Of a DNA stretch of 64,000 nucleotides, positions 45,812 through 53,975 are shown in pieces (positions within the stretch are counted from its first letter, which is position 1; each line of letters opens with the position of its first letter). The notes under the pieces were generated by a model that saw only the letters and a program-made list of their open reading frames with translations, did not search any database and was not told the DNA's origin. This DNA comes from VYFG01 sp965204165 (GTDB lineage: Bacteria > Pseudomonadota > Gammaproteobacteria > Arenicellales > Poriferihabitantaceae). The translations under genes and the position numbers were made by a program. The DNA is taken from assembly GCA_965204165.1 (NCBI GenBank), contig OZ241969.1, forward strand, positions 3,968,001 through 4,032,000, read 5' to 3'.

Positions 45812-45866
45812 GAATATGCATTTTATTGCTTATTATGGGTTCCGTCAAGCATTAAAATGCATATTC
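45812..45866 (-). promoter_or_regulatory. BoxR-type operator upstream of boxC
   Basis: Two 21-bp arms, GAATATGCATTTTATTGCTTA and the reverse complement of 45846-45866, match at 19 positions and face each other 13 bp apart. TGCA-centred AT-rich dyads are the known recognition type of BoxR/BzdR regulators, which release DNA when benzoyl-CoA is present. The site lies 41 bp before boxC. Confidence 0.75.
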
Positions 45867-45870
45867 GGAT

Positions 45871-46839
45871 CTAACCCGGGATCTGCAGAGCCCGGCGGAC
45901 CAGGGACTGCAGCCTGGCAAGCGCCGTCCCGACGGGCACGTCGCTGGTGTCCACCCGGTACTGCGCCCGGGCATAGAACGGCTCCCTGGAGCCCAGGATC
46001 CCCTTCAGGTCCTCCATGGCCTCGTCGTTGCCGGCCATGGGCCGCAGGTCGCCCTGGGCGATGACCCGCGCCATGTGCTCTTCGGGCCGCGCCCGGAGCC
46101 AGACCGTGGTGCAGTGGGTCAAAAGGAGATTCAGCGTGGCGGGGTCCGAGACGATCCCCCCCGGCGTGGCAATGACGGCTTCCGGGTAGAGCTGGATGCA
46201 TTCCTCCAGGGCACGGCGCTCGTAGCGGCGATAGGCAATGCCGCCGTACAGTGCCTGGATTTCCTCGATGCTGCAGCCGGCGAACTTTTCGATTTCCCGG
46301 CTGAGTTCCACGAACGGGAAACCCAGGTCGTCCGCCAGCATGGCGCCCAGCGTACTCTTGCCGGCCCCCCGGAGACCGACCAGCGCCACCCGGGTGTTCC
46401 CGTCCCGGTCCCCGGCCGCCGCCGCGGTGTCCAGGGATTCGGCGATCAGGACCCGCATGCGGCGCAGCGTCGCCTCGTCCCTGCCCTCCAGCAGGGACCG
46501 GATCAACAGCCATTCCGGCGAAGCGGTGGTGAAATCCCCGACCAGCTCCGCCATGGAGCATTGCAGCGCCCCGGCGATGTGCAGGAGCACCAGGAACGAT
46601 ACGTTGCCCTCGCCGAGCTCCAGGTTGGCGAGATGGCGCTCCGACACCCCGGCCATCCGGGACAGCGCCTTGCGCGAGATGCCCTTCCTGGCCCGCAATC
46701 CACGCACCCGCTCCCCGAGGGCCTGCAGCACGGGATTGCGTTCGGTCTCCGAGCGCATCCCCCTGGGCGGGGTCTCCCCGTGTGCACCTTTCGCGGTTCC
46801 CGTCGCGGAAGCCGAGGCATGCATTATATTGCTTGACAC
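45871..46839 (-). CDS. boxR: BoxR-type transcriptional regulator (XRE HTH plus shikimate-kinase-like domain)
   Basis: The protein has up to 322 residues. The XRE-type HTH (ALGERVRGLRARKGISRKAL, VSERHLANLELGEGNVSFL) is followed by a linker and a shikimate-kinase-like domain with the P-loop VALVGLRGAGKSTLG. That layout is specific to BoxR/BzdR, repressors that sense benzoyl-CoA. The true start may be ATG 46758 (MRSETERNPVLQ...), because the first codons of the long form overlap an operator half-site. It is divergent from the benzoate-CoA ligase gene and upstream of the box operon on the same strand. Confidence 0.92.
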   Translation of the reverse strand: MSSNIMHASASATGTAKGAHGETPPRGMRSETERNPVLQALGERVRGLRARKGISRKALSRMAGVSERHLANLELGEGNVSFLVLLHIAGALQCSMAELVGDFTTASPEWLLIRSLLEGRDEATLRRMRVLIAESLDTAAAAGDRDGNTRVALVGLRGAGKSTLGAMLADDLGFPFVELSREIEKFAGCSIEEIQALYGGIAYRRYERRALEECIQLYPEAVIATPGGIVSDPATLNLLLTHCTTVWLRARPEEHMARVIAQGDLRPMAGNDEAMEDLKGILGSREPFYARAQYRVDTSDVPVGTALARLQSLVRRALQIPG

Positions 46840-46882
46840 TGGCCAGAGGAAAAATTACAGTAATAAGATGCATAATATTTCA
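46819..46882 (+). promoter_or_regulatory. Promoter and BoxR half-sites before the benzoate-CoA ligase gene
   Basis: TTGACA (46833-46838) and TACAGT (46856-46861), 17 bp apart, form a good sigma70 promoter reading toward the ligase gene. ATGCATTATATTGCTT (46819-46834), nearly identical to the boxC operator arm, overlaps the -35. A second site, GATGCATAATATTTC, follows the -10 at 46868-46882. Occupation of both would block this promoter. Confidence 0.65.
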
Positions 46883-47064
46883 TATTGCCTGGCCGTGCAA
46901 GACCGCCCCGGGCGCCCGGGAGAAAGGGCCCATGGGGCGGCCGGCAAAAGCGCCTTCGAATTGACCCGCGGGCCCAAATGCGGCTAACGTTCCGATTGGA
47001 GCGGACATCCGGGACCGGACCCCGGTCACCGGACCTGCCGCCCGACACCTGAGTGAGAGAGACA

Positions 47065-48621
47065 ATGGATACCACCGACGTTCCGGCACCGGGGCCGGTC
47101 TTCAATTTCGCCGCGCACCTGATCGAGCGGAACCGGGAGCGCCCGGACAAGATCGCCTACACGGACGACCGGGGCACCCTGACATACGGCGAACTCGCCG
47201 ACGGCGTCCGGCGCATGGGCGCGGCCCTGCTTGACTGCGGTATCCGCCGCGAGGAACGGATCCTCCTGCTCATGCATGACTGCAATGACTGGCCGGTGGC
47301 CTTTCTCGGGTCCATGTATGCCGGCGTCGTGCCGGTGGCGGTGAATACCCTGCTGACCGCGGACGACTACGCGTACATGCTCGGCAACTGCCGCGCCGGC
47401 GGCGTCATCGTCTCCATGGCGCTGCTCGAAACCGCCCGGGAGGCGATGGATAAGGCCGGCATGGCCGGTATTCCCGTCATCGTCTCCGGGGCGTCCGACC
47501 CGCCGCCATCCGGCTGCCTGGCGCTCGACGAAATCCTGCACGGGGCCGAGGGACTGCCGGCGGCCGCGGAAACCAGCCCCGACGAACCCGGGTTCTGGCT
47601 CTATTCCTCCGGCTCCACCGGCAATCCCAAGGGCACCGTGCACACCCACGCCAACCCGTACTGGACCACGGAACTGTACGGTAAGGGCGTATTCGGCATC
47701 CATGAAGAAGACATCTGCTTCTCCGCCGCGAAGCTGTTTTTCGCCTACGGCCTCGGCAACGCGCTCACCTTTCCGTTGAGCGTCGGGGCGTCGGTGGTCC
47801 TGATGGCGGGGCGGGCGACACCGGACGCGGTGTTCAGGCGCTGGACCGAACAGGGAATCACCCTGTTCTTCGGCGCGCCAACCGGTTACGTGGGCATGCT
47901 GGCCTCCCCGGACCTGCCGGGCAGCGACGAGGTGTCCCTGCGGCTGGCCTGCTCCGCCGGCGAGGCCCTGCCCGCGGAACTGGGCGAGCGGTTCACGAGA
48001 CAGTTCGGCGTCGAGCTCCTCGACGGCATCGGCTCCACGGAAATGCTGCATATCTACCTGTCCAACCGTCCGGGCGACAACCGCTACGGCACCACGGGCA
48101 AGCCGGTGCCGGGCTATGACATCGAACTGCGGGGGGATGACGGGGGCGCCGTGGCCGACGGCGAGATCGGCGACCTCTATGTCCGCGGACCGAGCGCTGC
48201 GCTGATGTACTGGAACAACCGGGAGAAATCCCGGGACACGTTCCAGGGCGCCTGGACCAAGAGCGGCGACAAGTACGTGCGCAACCCGGACGGGACCTAC
48301 ACCAACTCCGGCCGCGGCGACGACATGCTGAGAGTCAGCGGCATGTACGTCTCCCCGGTCGAGATCGAAGCCACGCTGATGCAGCACGACGCGGTGCTGG
48401 AAGCCGCCGTGGTCGGCCACAGGGATGACGACGGGCTCATCAAGACGAAGGCCTGCGTCGTCCTAAACGACGGCCACGAGGCCACCGACCGGGAACTGAA
48501 GGAATTCGTCAAGTCCCGCCTGGCGCCCTACAAGTATCCGCGCATCATCGAATTCATTGACGCCCTGCCGAAGACGGCCACGGGGAAAATACAGCGATTC
48601 AGGCTGAGAAATACGGACTGA
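47065..48621 (+). CDS. bclA: Benzoate-CoA ligase
   Basis: This 518-residue AMP-forming acyl-CoA ligase shows the P-loop YSSGSTGNPKGTVHTH, the GSTEMLHIYLSNRPG segment characteristic of benzoate/aryl-CoA ligases, and the C-terminal lysine motif LPKTATGKIQR. It activates benzoate to benzoyl-CoA, the substrate of BoxAB. ATG 47065 follows a GAGAGA ribosome-binding stretch; a GTG 12 bp earlier is less likely. It is controlled by the divergent promoter with BoxR-type sites. Confidence 0.93.
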   Translation: MDTTDVPAPGPVFNFAAHLIERNRERPDKIAYTDDRGTLTYGELADGVRRMGAALLDCGIRREERILLLMHDCNDWPVAFLGSMYAGVVPVAVNTLLTADDYAYMLGNCRAGGVIVSMALLETAREAMDKAGMAGIPVIVSGASDPPPSGCLALDEILHGAEGLPAAAETSPDEPGFWLYSSGSTGNPKGTVHTHANPYWTTELYGKGVFGIHEEDICFSAAKLFFAYGLGNALTFPLSVGASVVLMAGRATPDAVFRRWTEQGITLFFGAPTGYVGMLASPDLPGSDEVSLRLACSAGEALPAELGERFTRQFGVELLDGIGSTEMLHIYLSNRPGDNRYGTTGKPVPGYDIELRGDDGGAVADGEIGDLYVRGPSAALMYWNNREKSRDTFQGAWTKSGDKYVRNPDGTYTNSGRGDDMLRVSGMYVSPVEIEATLMQHDAVLEAAVVGHRDDDGLIKTKACVVLNDGHEATDRELKEFVKSRLAPYKYPRIIEFIDALPKTATGKIQRFRLRNTD

Positions 48622-48776
48622 ACGCGCCGAGGGGATACAATCCACGGCGGCGTCCCGCACAATTCCCGGCCACGCATGCAGCCACCAGAACAGTCGACAC
48701 CGGAGCACCTGTCATGAGACCGAACCACCCCCTGCCCGCAACCACGGCCGCCGCCTGACGCCCGAGAACCGCCACC

Positions 48777-49700
48777 GTGGACTGGAACCTCCTCCTTACG
48801 CAATTCATGAACGGCCTGCAGCTCGGCCTGCTGCTGTTCCTCCTGGCATCGGGACTGACCCTGATCTTCGGGATCATGGACTTCATCAACCTCTCCCACG
48901 GCTCCTTCTACATGCTCGGCGCCTACTTCTGCGGCTCCGTGGTGGCCCGCGGGGGGTCGTTCCTCACCGGCATCCTGGTTGCCCTGGTGGGCGCCTTCAT
49001 CATCGGCGCCATCGTGGAATGGGTGATCGCGCGGCGACTGTACCGCGAAGACCACCTGGACCACGTGCTGGTGACATTCGGCCTGATCCTGATCTTCGAT
49101 ACGCTGGTGCACATCATCTGGGGGCCCGCGGGCATGGCCATCCCCCTGCCGGATTTCCTGAACGGCCAGATCACCCTGGGCACCCTGGTGCTGCCCATCT
49201 ACCGGCTGGTCATCATCCTGGGCGGACTGCTGGTGGCCGGGATACTCAGCATCATGGTGACCCGGAGCCGGCTGGGCATGCTGATCAGGGCCGGCGCGTC
49301 CAACCGCACCATGGTGGAGGCGCTGGGAGTGAACATCCACCGCCTGTTCCTGGTGGTGTTCGCCATCGGCGCCGCCATGTCGGCCTTCGCCGGAATGCTG
49401 ATCGCCCCCATCACCGAGGCCAGCATCGGCATGGGCAACGAGATCATCATCATCGCGTTCGTCGTCGTCATCGTCGGCGGCATCGGCTCCATCAAGGGCG
49501 CCTTCTACGCCGCCATCATCATCGGCCTCATGGATACCCTGGGGCGCTCCTACCTGGATGACCTGCTGAAGGTGTTCATGTCCGTTCACCACGCCGAAAC
49601 CGCCGCACCGGCGCTGTCCTCAATGCTGGTGTACATACTGATGGCCGTGGTCCTGGCCTTCCGTCCCCAGGGCCTGTTTCCGCCCGCCGGGGCCCGCTAG
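48777..49700 (+). CDS. livH: Branched-chain/aromatic ABC transporter permease LivH-like
   Basis: A GTG start opens a 307-residue polytopic membrane protein of the LivH family (LASGLTLIFGIMDFINLSHGSFYMLGAY, then RSRLGMLIRAGASNRTMVEALGVN). It pairs with the next gene to form the membrane channel of a hydrophobic-amino-acid-type uptake system. Its place right after the benzoate-CoA ligase suggests that the substrate is benzoate or another aromatic acid rather than leucine; this is inference. Confidence 0.9.
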   Translation: MDWNLLLTQFMNGLQLGLLLFLLASGLTLIFGIMDFINLSHGSFYMLGAYFCGSVVARGGSFLTGILVALVGAFIIGAIVEWVIARRLYREDHLDHVLVTFGLILIFDTLVHIIWGPAGMAIPLPDFLNGQITLGTLVLPIYRLVIILGGLLVAGILSIMVTRSRLGMLIRAGASNRTMVEALGVNIHRLFLVVFAIGAAMSAFAGMLIAPITEASIGMGNEIIIIAFVVVIVGGIGSIKGAFYAAIIIGLMDTLGRSYLDDLLKVFMSVHHAETAAPALSSMLVYILMAVVLAFRPQGLFPPAGAR

Positions 49701-49702
49701 GG

Positions 49703-50698
49703 ATGTCCTGGCTGCCGACATCGGTTTCGGGCCGCGTCTACACCGTGCTGCTGTTGCTGCTGGCGGCCGCGCCGTGGATCATCCTGTGGGCCGACCAGCC
49801 GTTCCTGCTCGATCTCCTCAGCCGGGGGCTGATCCTGGCCATCGCTACCATCAGCCTCAACCTGATCCTGGGTTACGGCGGCATGGTCAGCCTTGGCCAC
49901 GCCGCGTTCATTGGCATCGGCGCTTACTGCGTCGGCATACCCGCCTACTACGACATCTACAACGGCTGGATACACCTGCTGCTGACCATCGTGGTGAGCG
50001 CGGCATTCGCGCTGGTGACCGGCGCCATCTGCCTGCGCACCAAGGGCGTCTACTTCATCATGATCACGCTGGCCTTCAGCCAGATGGTGTACTTCACCTT
50101 CGTCAGCCTGGAGGAATACGGCGGCGACGACGGCCTGGTCATCTACCTGCGCAGCGATTTCCCGGCCTTCATGACCATGGACGGCCCCGTGGCGCTGTAC
50201 TACTGGATCTTCGGCGTGCTGCTGCTGGCGCTGCTGCTGGTTCATCGGCTGGTCCATGCCCGGTTCGGCCGCGTGATTGTCGGGTCCAAGTTCAATGACG
50301 AGCGCATGCAGTCGCTCGGTTTCAACACCTACCGCTACCGGCTGGCCTGCTATGTGATCTCGGGCGTGATCTGCGGGATCGCCGGCATGCTGCTCGGGAA
50401 CTTCACCAGCTTCATCAGCCCGGAGATGATGAGCTGGATCCGCTCCGGGGAGCTCATCTTCATGGTCGTCATGGGCGGTACGGGTTCCCTGTTCGGCCCG
50501 CTGCTGGGCACCGGCGCCTTCGTTTTCCTGGAACAGTACCTGCCGGAATTCATGAAACTGCTCAGGCAATCCTGGCTGGAATACTGGCACCTGCCCTTCG
50601 GCCTGCTCCTGGTGGCCCTGGTCCTGTTCGGCAAGGGGGGCATCCATGGCATGCTGACCCGCCTGGATGCGAGGCGCGGGAGGTCGGGAAGTGACTGA
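49703..50698 (+). CDS. livM: Branched-chain/aromatic ABC transporter permease LivM-like
   Basis: The 331-residue membrane protein shows the LivM signatures LILGYGGMVSLGHAAFIGIGAY and FGRVIVGSKFNDERMQSLGFN. It starts 2 bp after livH and overlaps livG by 8 bp, so livHMGF are one transcription unit. It forms the second half of the transport channel. Confidence 0.9.
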   Translation: MSWLPTSVSGRVYTVLLLLLAAAPWIILWADQPFLLDLLSRGLILAIATISLNLILGYGGMVSLGHAAFIGIGAYCVGIPAYYDIYNGWIHLLLTIVVSAAFALVTGAICLRTKGVYFIMITLAFSQMVYFTFVSLEEYGGDDGLVIYLRSDFPAFMTMDGPVALYYWIFGVLLLALLLVHRLVHARFGRVIVGSKFNDERMQSLGFNTYRYRLACYVISGVICGIAGMLLGNFTSFISPEMMSWIRSGELIFMVVMGGTGSLFGPLLGTGAFVFLEQYLPEFMKLLRQSWLEYWHLPFGLLLVALVLFGKGGIHGMLTRLDARRGRSGSD

Positions 50699-51443
50699 AC
50701 CCATACTCAGGATCACCGGCCTTTGCAAGAATTTCGGCGGCATCATCGCCACGGACAACGTCGATCTCGAGGTGCAGCCGGACATCATCCACGCCATCAT
50801 CGGCCCCAACGGTGCCGGCAAGACCACCCTGATCGCGCAGCTGTCCGGCCAGCTCCGGCCAAGCGCCGGGCGGATCGAATTCAACGGCGAGGACATCACC
50901 CACCACTCCACGGCCAGCCGCGCCCACTCCGGGCTTGCCCGCTCGTTCCAGATCACCAGCGTGGTCCTGCCGATGACCCTGCTGGAGAATGTCATGCTCG
51001 CGGTGCAGGGCACCAGCGGCCACTCCTACCGTTTCTGGCGGCCCGTAAGCCGGGATCAGGAGATGCGGGACCAGGCCATGGAACACCTCACCCGGGTGGG
51101 GCTGGGCGACCGCGTCCACCGGCTCGCGGCGGAGGTGTCCCACGGCGAGCAGCGCCAGCTCGAGGTGGCCATGGCGCTCGCGATGAAGCCGCGCATGCTC
51201 CTGCTGGACGAACCCATGGCCGGCATGGGCACGGAGGAAAGCGCCCGCATGGTCGAGATCCTCTCAGGCCTTCGGGGGGACAAGACCATCCTGCTCATCG
51301 AACATGACATGGACGCCGTGTTCACCCTGGCGGACATCCTGTCCGTTCTGGTGAACGGCCACATCATCGCCACCGATACCGTGGAAAACATACGCGGCAA
51401 CCTGGAAGTCCAGAAAGCCTACCTGGGGGAAGAACATGCTTGA
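50691..51443 (+). CDS. livG: ABC transporter ATPase LivG-like
   Basis: The start is placed at GTG 50691, inside the last codons of livM, giving VTEPILRITGLCKNFGG. The protein has Walker A GPNGAGKTT, signature VSHGEQRQLEVAMAL (SHGEQ instead of SGGQQ, normal in LivG), Walker B MLLLDEPMAGM, and an H-loop in LLIEHDMD. It powers transport together with LivF. Confidence 0.92.
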   Translation: MTEPILRITGLCKNFGGIIATDNVDLEVQPDIIHAIIGPNGAGKTTLIAQLSGQLRPSAGRIEFNGEDITHHSTASRAHSGLARSFQITSVVLPMTLLENVMLAVQGTSGHSYRFWRPVSRDQEMRDQAMEHLTRVGLGDRVHRLAAEVSHGEQRQLEVAMALAMKPRMLLLDEPMAGMGTEESARMVEILSGLRGDKTILLIEHDMDAVFTLADILSVLVNGHIIATDTVENIRGNLEVQKAYLGEEHA

Positions 51444-52137
51444 ACTGGCCGGCGTCGAGACGTTTTATGGCTCCATCCAGGCGCTCTTCGGCATGACCCT
51501 GCGGGCGGAGGAGGGAAAGGTCACCACCCTGATCGGCCGCAACGGCATGGGCAAGACCACCACGGTGGGCTCCATCCTGGGAATCGTCCCCTGCCGCAGC
51601 GGCCAAATCACGTTTCTCGGCGACCGGATCGACGGGAAGCCCGCCTACCAGGTGGCACAGCACGGCATCGGTCTGGTGCCCGAAGGCCGGCAGGTCTTCC
51701 CCAACCTGAGCGTGCGCGAGAACCTGATGGCCACCGCCACCAACTTTGCCGGCCTGGACGATCCCTGGACCCTGGAGCGGGTGCTCGATTTCTTTCCCGC
51801 CCTCAAGGAAAGGCTCGGCAACATGGGCAGCCAGCTCTCGGGCGGCGAACAGCAGATGCTGTCCATCGGCCGTGCCCTGATGCTGAACCCGCTGCTCCTG
51901 ATCCTGGACGAGGCCACGGAGGGGCTTGCGCCCCTGATCCGCCGGGAAATCTGGAAACGCCTCGACCTGCTCAAGCAGTCCGGGCTGACCATACTGCTGA
52001 TCGACAAGAACATCGAGGAACTCAACCGGATCGCCGACCACCACCACATCATCGAGAAAGGCAGGGTTGTCTGGAGCGGAAGCCCCGCCGAACTGCAGGC
52101 GAACCCGGGCCTGAAAATGCAATACCTGGGGATATAG
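51436..52137 (+). CDS. livF: ABC transporter ATPase LivF-like
   Basis: The 233-residue ATPase has Walker A GRNGMGKTT, signature QLSGGEQQMLSIGRALM, and Walker B LLLILDEATEGL. The start overlaps livG by 8 bp. The binding protein for this transporter is not next to it; a LivK-type gene lies 9 kb away at 61274-62467. Confidence 0.93.
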   Translation: MLELAGVETFYGSIQALFGMTLRAEEGKVTTLIGRNGMGKTTTVGSILGIVPCRSGQITFLGDRIDGKPAYQVAQHGIGLVPEGRQVFPNLSVRENLMATATNFAGLDDPWTLERVLDFFPALKERLGNMGSQLSGGEQQMLSIGRALMLNPLLLILDEATEGLAPLIRREIWKRLDLLKQSGLTILLIDKNIEELNRIADHHHIIEKGRVVWSGSPAELQANPGLKMQYLGI

Positions 52138-52160
52138 ACGCCCCGCCGCCGCCAGCGTTC

Positions 52161-52847
52161 ATGAACACTCCCGCGACCATACAGCTCGAGCCGGGCTGGC
52201 TTGACGTCCTGGGCCCCCAGTTCAACGAGCCGTACATGGTCTCCCTGAAGGAGTTCCTGCGGGAACAGAAAGACCGCCGCAAGGTGATCTACCCGAACAG
52301 CGGCAACTGGTTCAACGCCTTCAACTCGACGCCTTTCGACAAGGTGAAGGTCGTGATCCTCGGACAGGATCCCTATCACGGGCCCGGTCAGGCCCACGGC
52401 CTGTGTTTCTCGGTGCTGCCGGGCATTCCGTTCCCACCGTCCCTGCAGAACATTTTCCAGGAACTCGGGCAGGACCTCGGCATTCCGACACCCGGACATG
52501 GCTGCCTCCAGCACTGGGCCGACCAGGGCGTGCTGCTGTTGAATGCAACCCTCACCGTTGAGCGCCACCGCGCCGGTTCCCACCAGGGCAAGGGATGGGA
52601 GCAGTTTACCGATTTCGCGGTGCAGTCCCTGGAAAAAGCCCGGGATGACCTGGTATTCATACTGTGGGGAAGCTATGCGCAGCGCAAGGGCGAGTTCGTG
52701 GACCCCCGGCGCCACCTGGTTCTCAAGTCGCCGCACCCCTCGCCGCTGTCGGCCCACCGCGGCTTCTTCGGATGCCGGCATTTTTCCAGGGCCAACCAAT
52801 GGCTGGAAGAACACGGCAAGACCCCGATCGACTGGTCAATCCCATGA
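52161..52847 (+). CDS. ung: Uracil-DNA glycosylase
   Basis: The 228-residue family 1 UDG removes uracil from DNA. The water-activating loop GQDPYHGPGQAHGLCFSV, LLLNATLTVE, and the C-terminal HPSPLSAHRGFFG motif are all intact. It overlaps the following ATP-grasp gene by 4 bp (ATGA), so the two are likely co-translated. Confidence 0.97.
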   Translation: MNTPATIQLEPGWLDVLGPQFNEPYMVSLKEFLREQKDRRKVIYPNSGNWFNAFNSTPFDKVKVVILGQDPYHGPGQAHGLCFSVLPGIPFPPSLQNIFQELGQDLGIPTPGHGCLQHWADQGVLLLNATLTVERHRAGSHQGKGWEQFTDFAVQSLEKARDDLVFILWGSYAQRKGEFVDPRRHLVLKSPHPSPLSAHRGFFGCRHFSRANQWLEEHGKTPIDWSIP

Positions 52848-53776
52848 AAGTGGGCTTCATCTACGAGCACCCCTCCTGGTCCGATTCCCTGATTGCCGCA
52901 TTTAACGAGGCCGGCGTCGACCTGGTGCCCGTCAACGTGGGCGAGCTTTCCTTCGCCGCATCCGGGGATGACATTCCCTTCGCACTCGCCGTCAACCGTG
53001 TCAACGTGATGCCGTCAGCGGACAGGCCGCCGCATGTCGTGTTCCACACCCTGCACTACCTCGCCTTTCTCGAGGCCCGGGGAGTCCGAATCGTCAACGG
53101 GGCCAGGGCCCACCAGGCGGGTGCGTCGAAAGCCGTCCAGAACGGCATCTTCCAGCACCTGGGCCTGCATTACCCCGAAGCGGTCGCTGTCTACCGGCCC
53201 TCGGATGTGCCGGATGCGGCGGAACGGATCGGCTTCCCGCTGATGGTCAAGCCCAACATCGGCGGCTCCGGCGCGGGCATCCGTCGCTATGACTCCCCCG
53301 GCGAACTGGAAGCCGCGATGCGTAGCCGGCAGCTCGATCTCGGCATCGACGGGACGGGACTCATACAGCGCTACGCCCCTACGGACGGATACGTCTACCG
53401 GGTGGAACTGCTCGGCGACGCCCTTCTCTACGCGATCAGGCAGCCGGTGGCGGAGACCTCCTTCAACTACTGCGCCGCGGACGGCTGCAGTGTCCGGGGG
53501 GACGGCGGCGGAGATGATCCCGATTTCCGTGGGGCCGGGGAAGAGAACCGGATCCAACCGTTTGTTCCCCCGGACTCCATCCTGTCGGACGTGCGCGCTG
53601 TCGTGGCGGCGGCGGGAGCCGATCTCGGCGGCGTCGAGTACTTCCTGGATCCGGCCGACGGCCGGCCCTGCTACTACGATTTCAACCCGTACTCCAACTT
53701 CGTGACGAACGGCAGGGCGCTGTTCGGGTTTTCGCCGGAGCGCCGCTTTGTCGAATTCGTGACCGCGCTGCGGTAG
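52844..53776 (+). CDS. ATP-grasp (RimK/D-Ala ligase-like) protein
   Basis: The start MKVGFIYEHPSW at 52844 overlaps the ung stop; the longer frame is a shadow of ung. The 310-residue protein has ATP-grasp features: GFPLMVKPNIGGSGAGIRRY (P-loop-like lid), LIQRYAPTDGYVYRVELLG, and metal-binding YYDFNPYSNFV near the end. Such enzymes join a carboxylate to an amine or thiol. The substrate is unknown. A degenerate copy of its 3' end lies at 58986-59074. Confidence 0.75.
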   Translation: MKVGFIYEHPSWSDSLIAAFNEAGVDLVPVNVGELSFAASGDDIPFALAVNRVNVMPSADRPPHVVFHTLHYLAFLEARGVRIVNGARAHQAGASKAVQNGIFQHLGLHYPEAVAVYRPSDVPDAAERIGFPLMVKPNIGGSGAGIRRYDSPGELEAAMRSRQLDLGIDGTGLIQRYAPTDGYVYRVELLGDALLYAIRQPVAETSFNYCAADGCSVRGDGGGDDPDFRGAGEENRIQPFVPPDSILSDVRAVVAAAGADLGGVEYFLDPADGRPCYYDFNPYSNFVTNGRALFGFSPERRFVEFVTALR

Positions 53777-53975
53777 CACCCGGGGCAGGAACGGATGCCG
53801 GAAGCCTGCTTCCACAACCTCAGCCCTGGCTTCTTCCATGGATACGGCCACCCGTTCACCGGATTGTATTTTTTCCTGTAGTAAAAATGAAGGAGTTGGC
53901 CGATCAGGAAAGATCGACTTGCTGTTTTCGCGGGAAGATGATTCCGCCGTCGCCGCAACGAAAACGGGTTCCCGT

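Noticed and set aside
48715..48759. Short frame of 14 codons (MRPNHPLPATTAAA) before livH as a leader peptide
   Set aside because: No attenuator hairpins or regulatory codons are visible, and the frame is too short to support.
53777..53975. Terminator between the convergent ATP-grasp and acyl-CoA synthetase genes
   Set aside because: A GGAAGC/GCTTCC stem and a separate T-run (near 53868) exist, but they are ~60 bp apart and do not form one intrinsic terminator.
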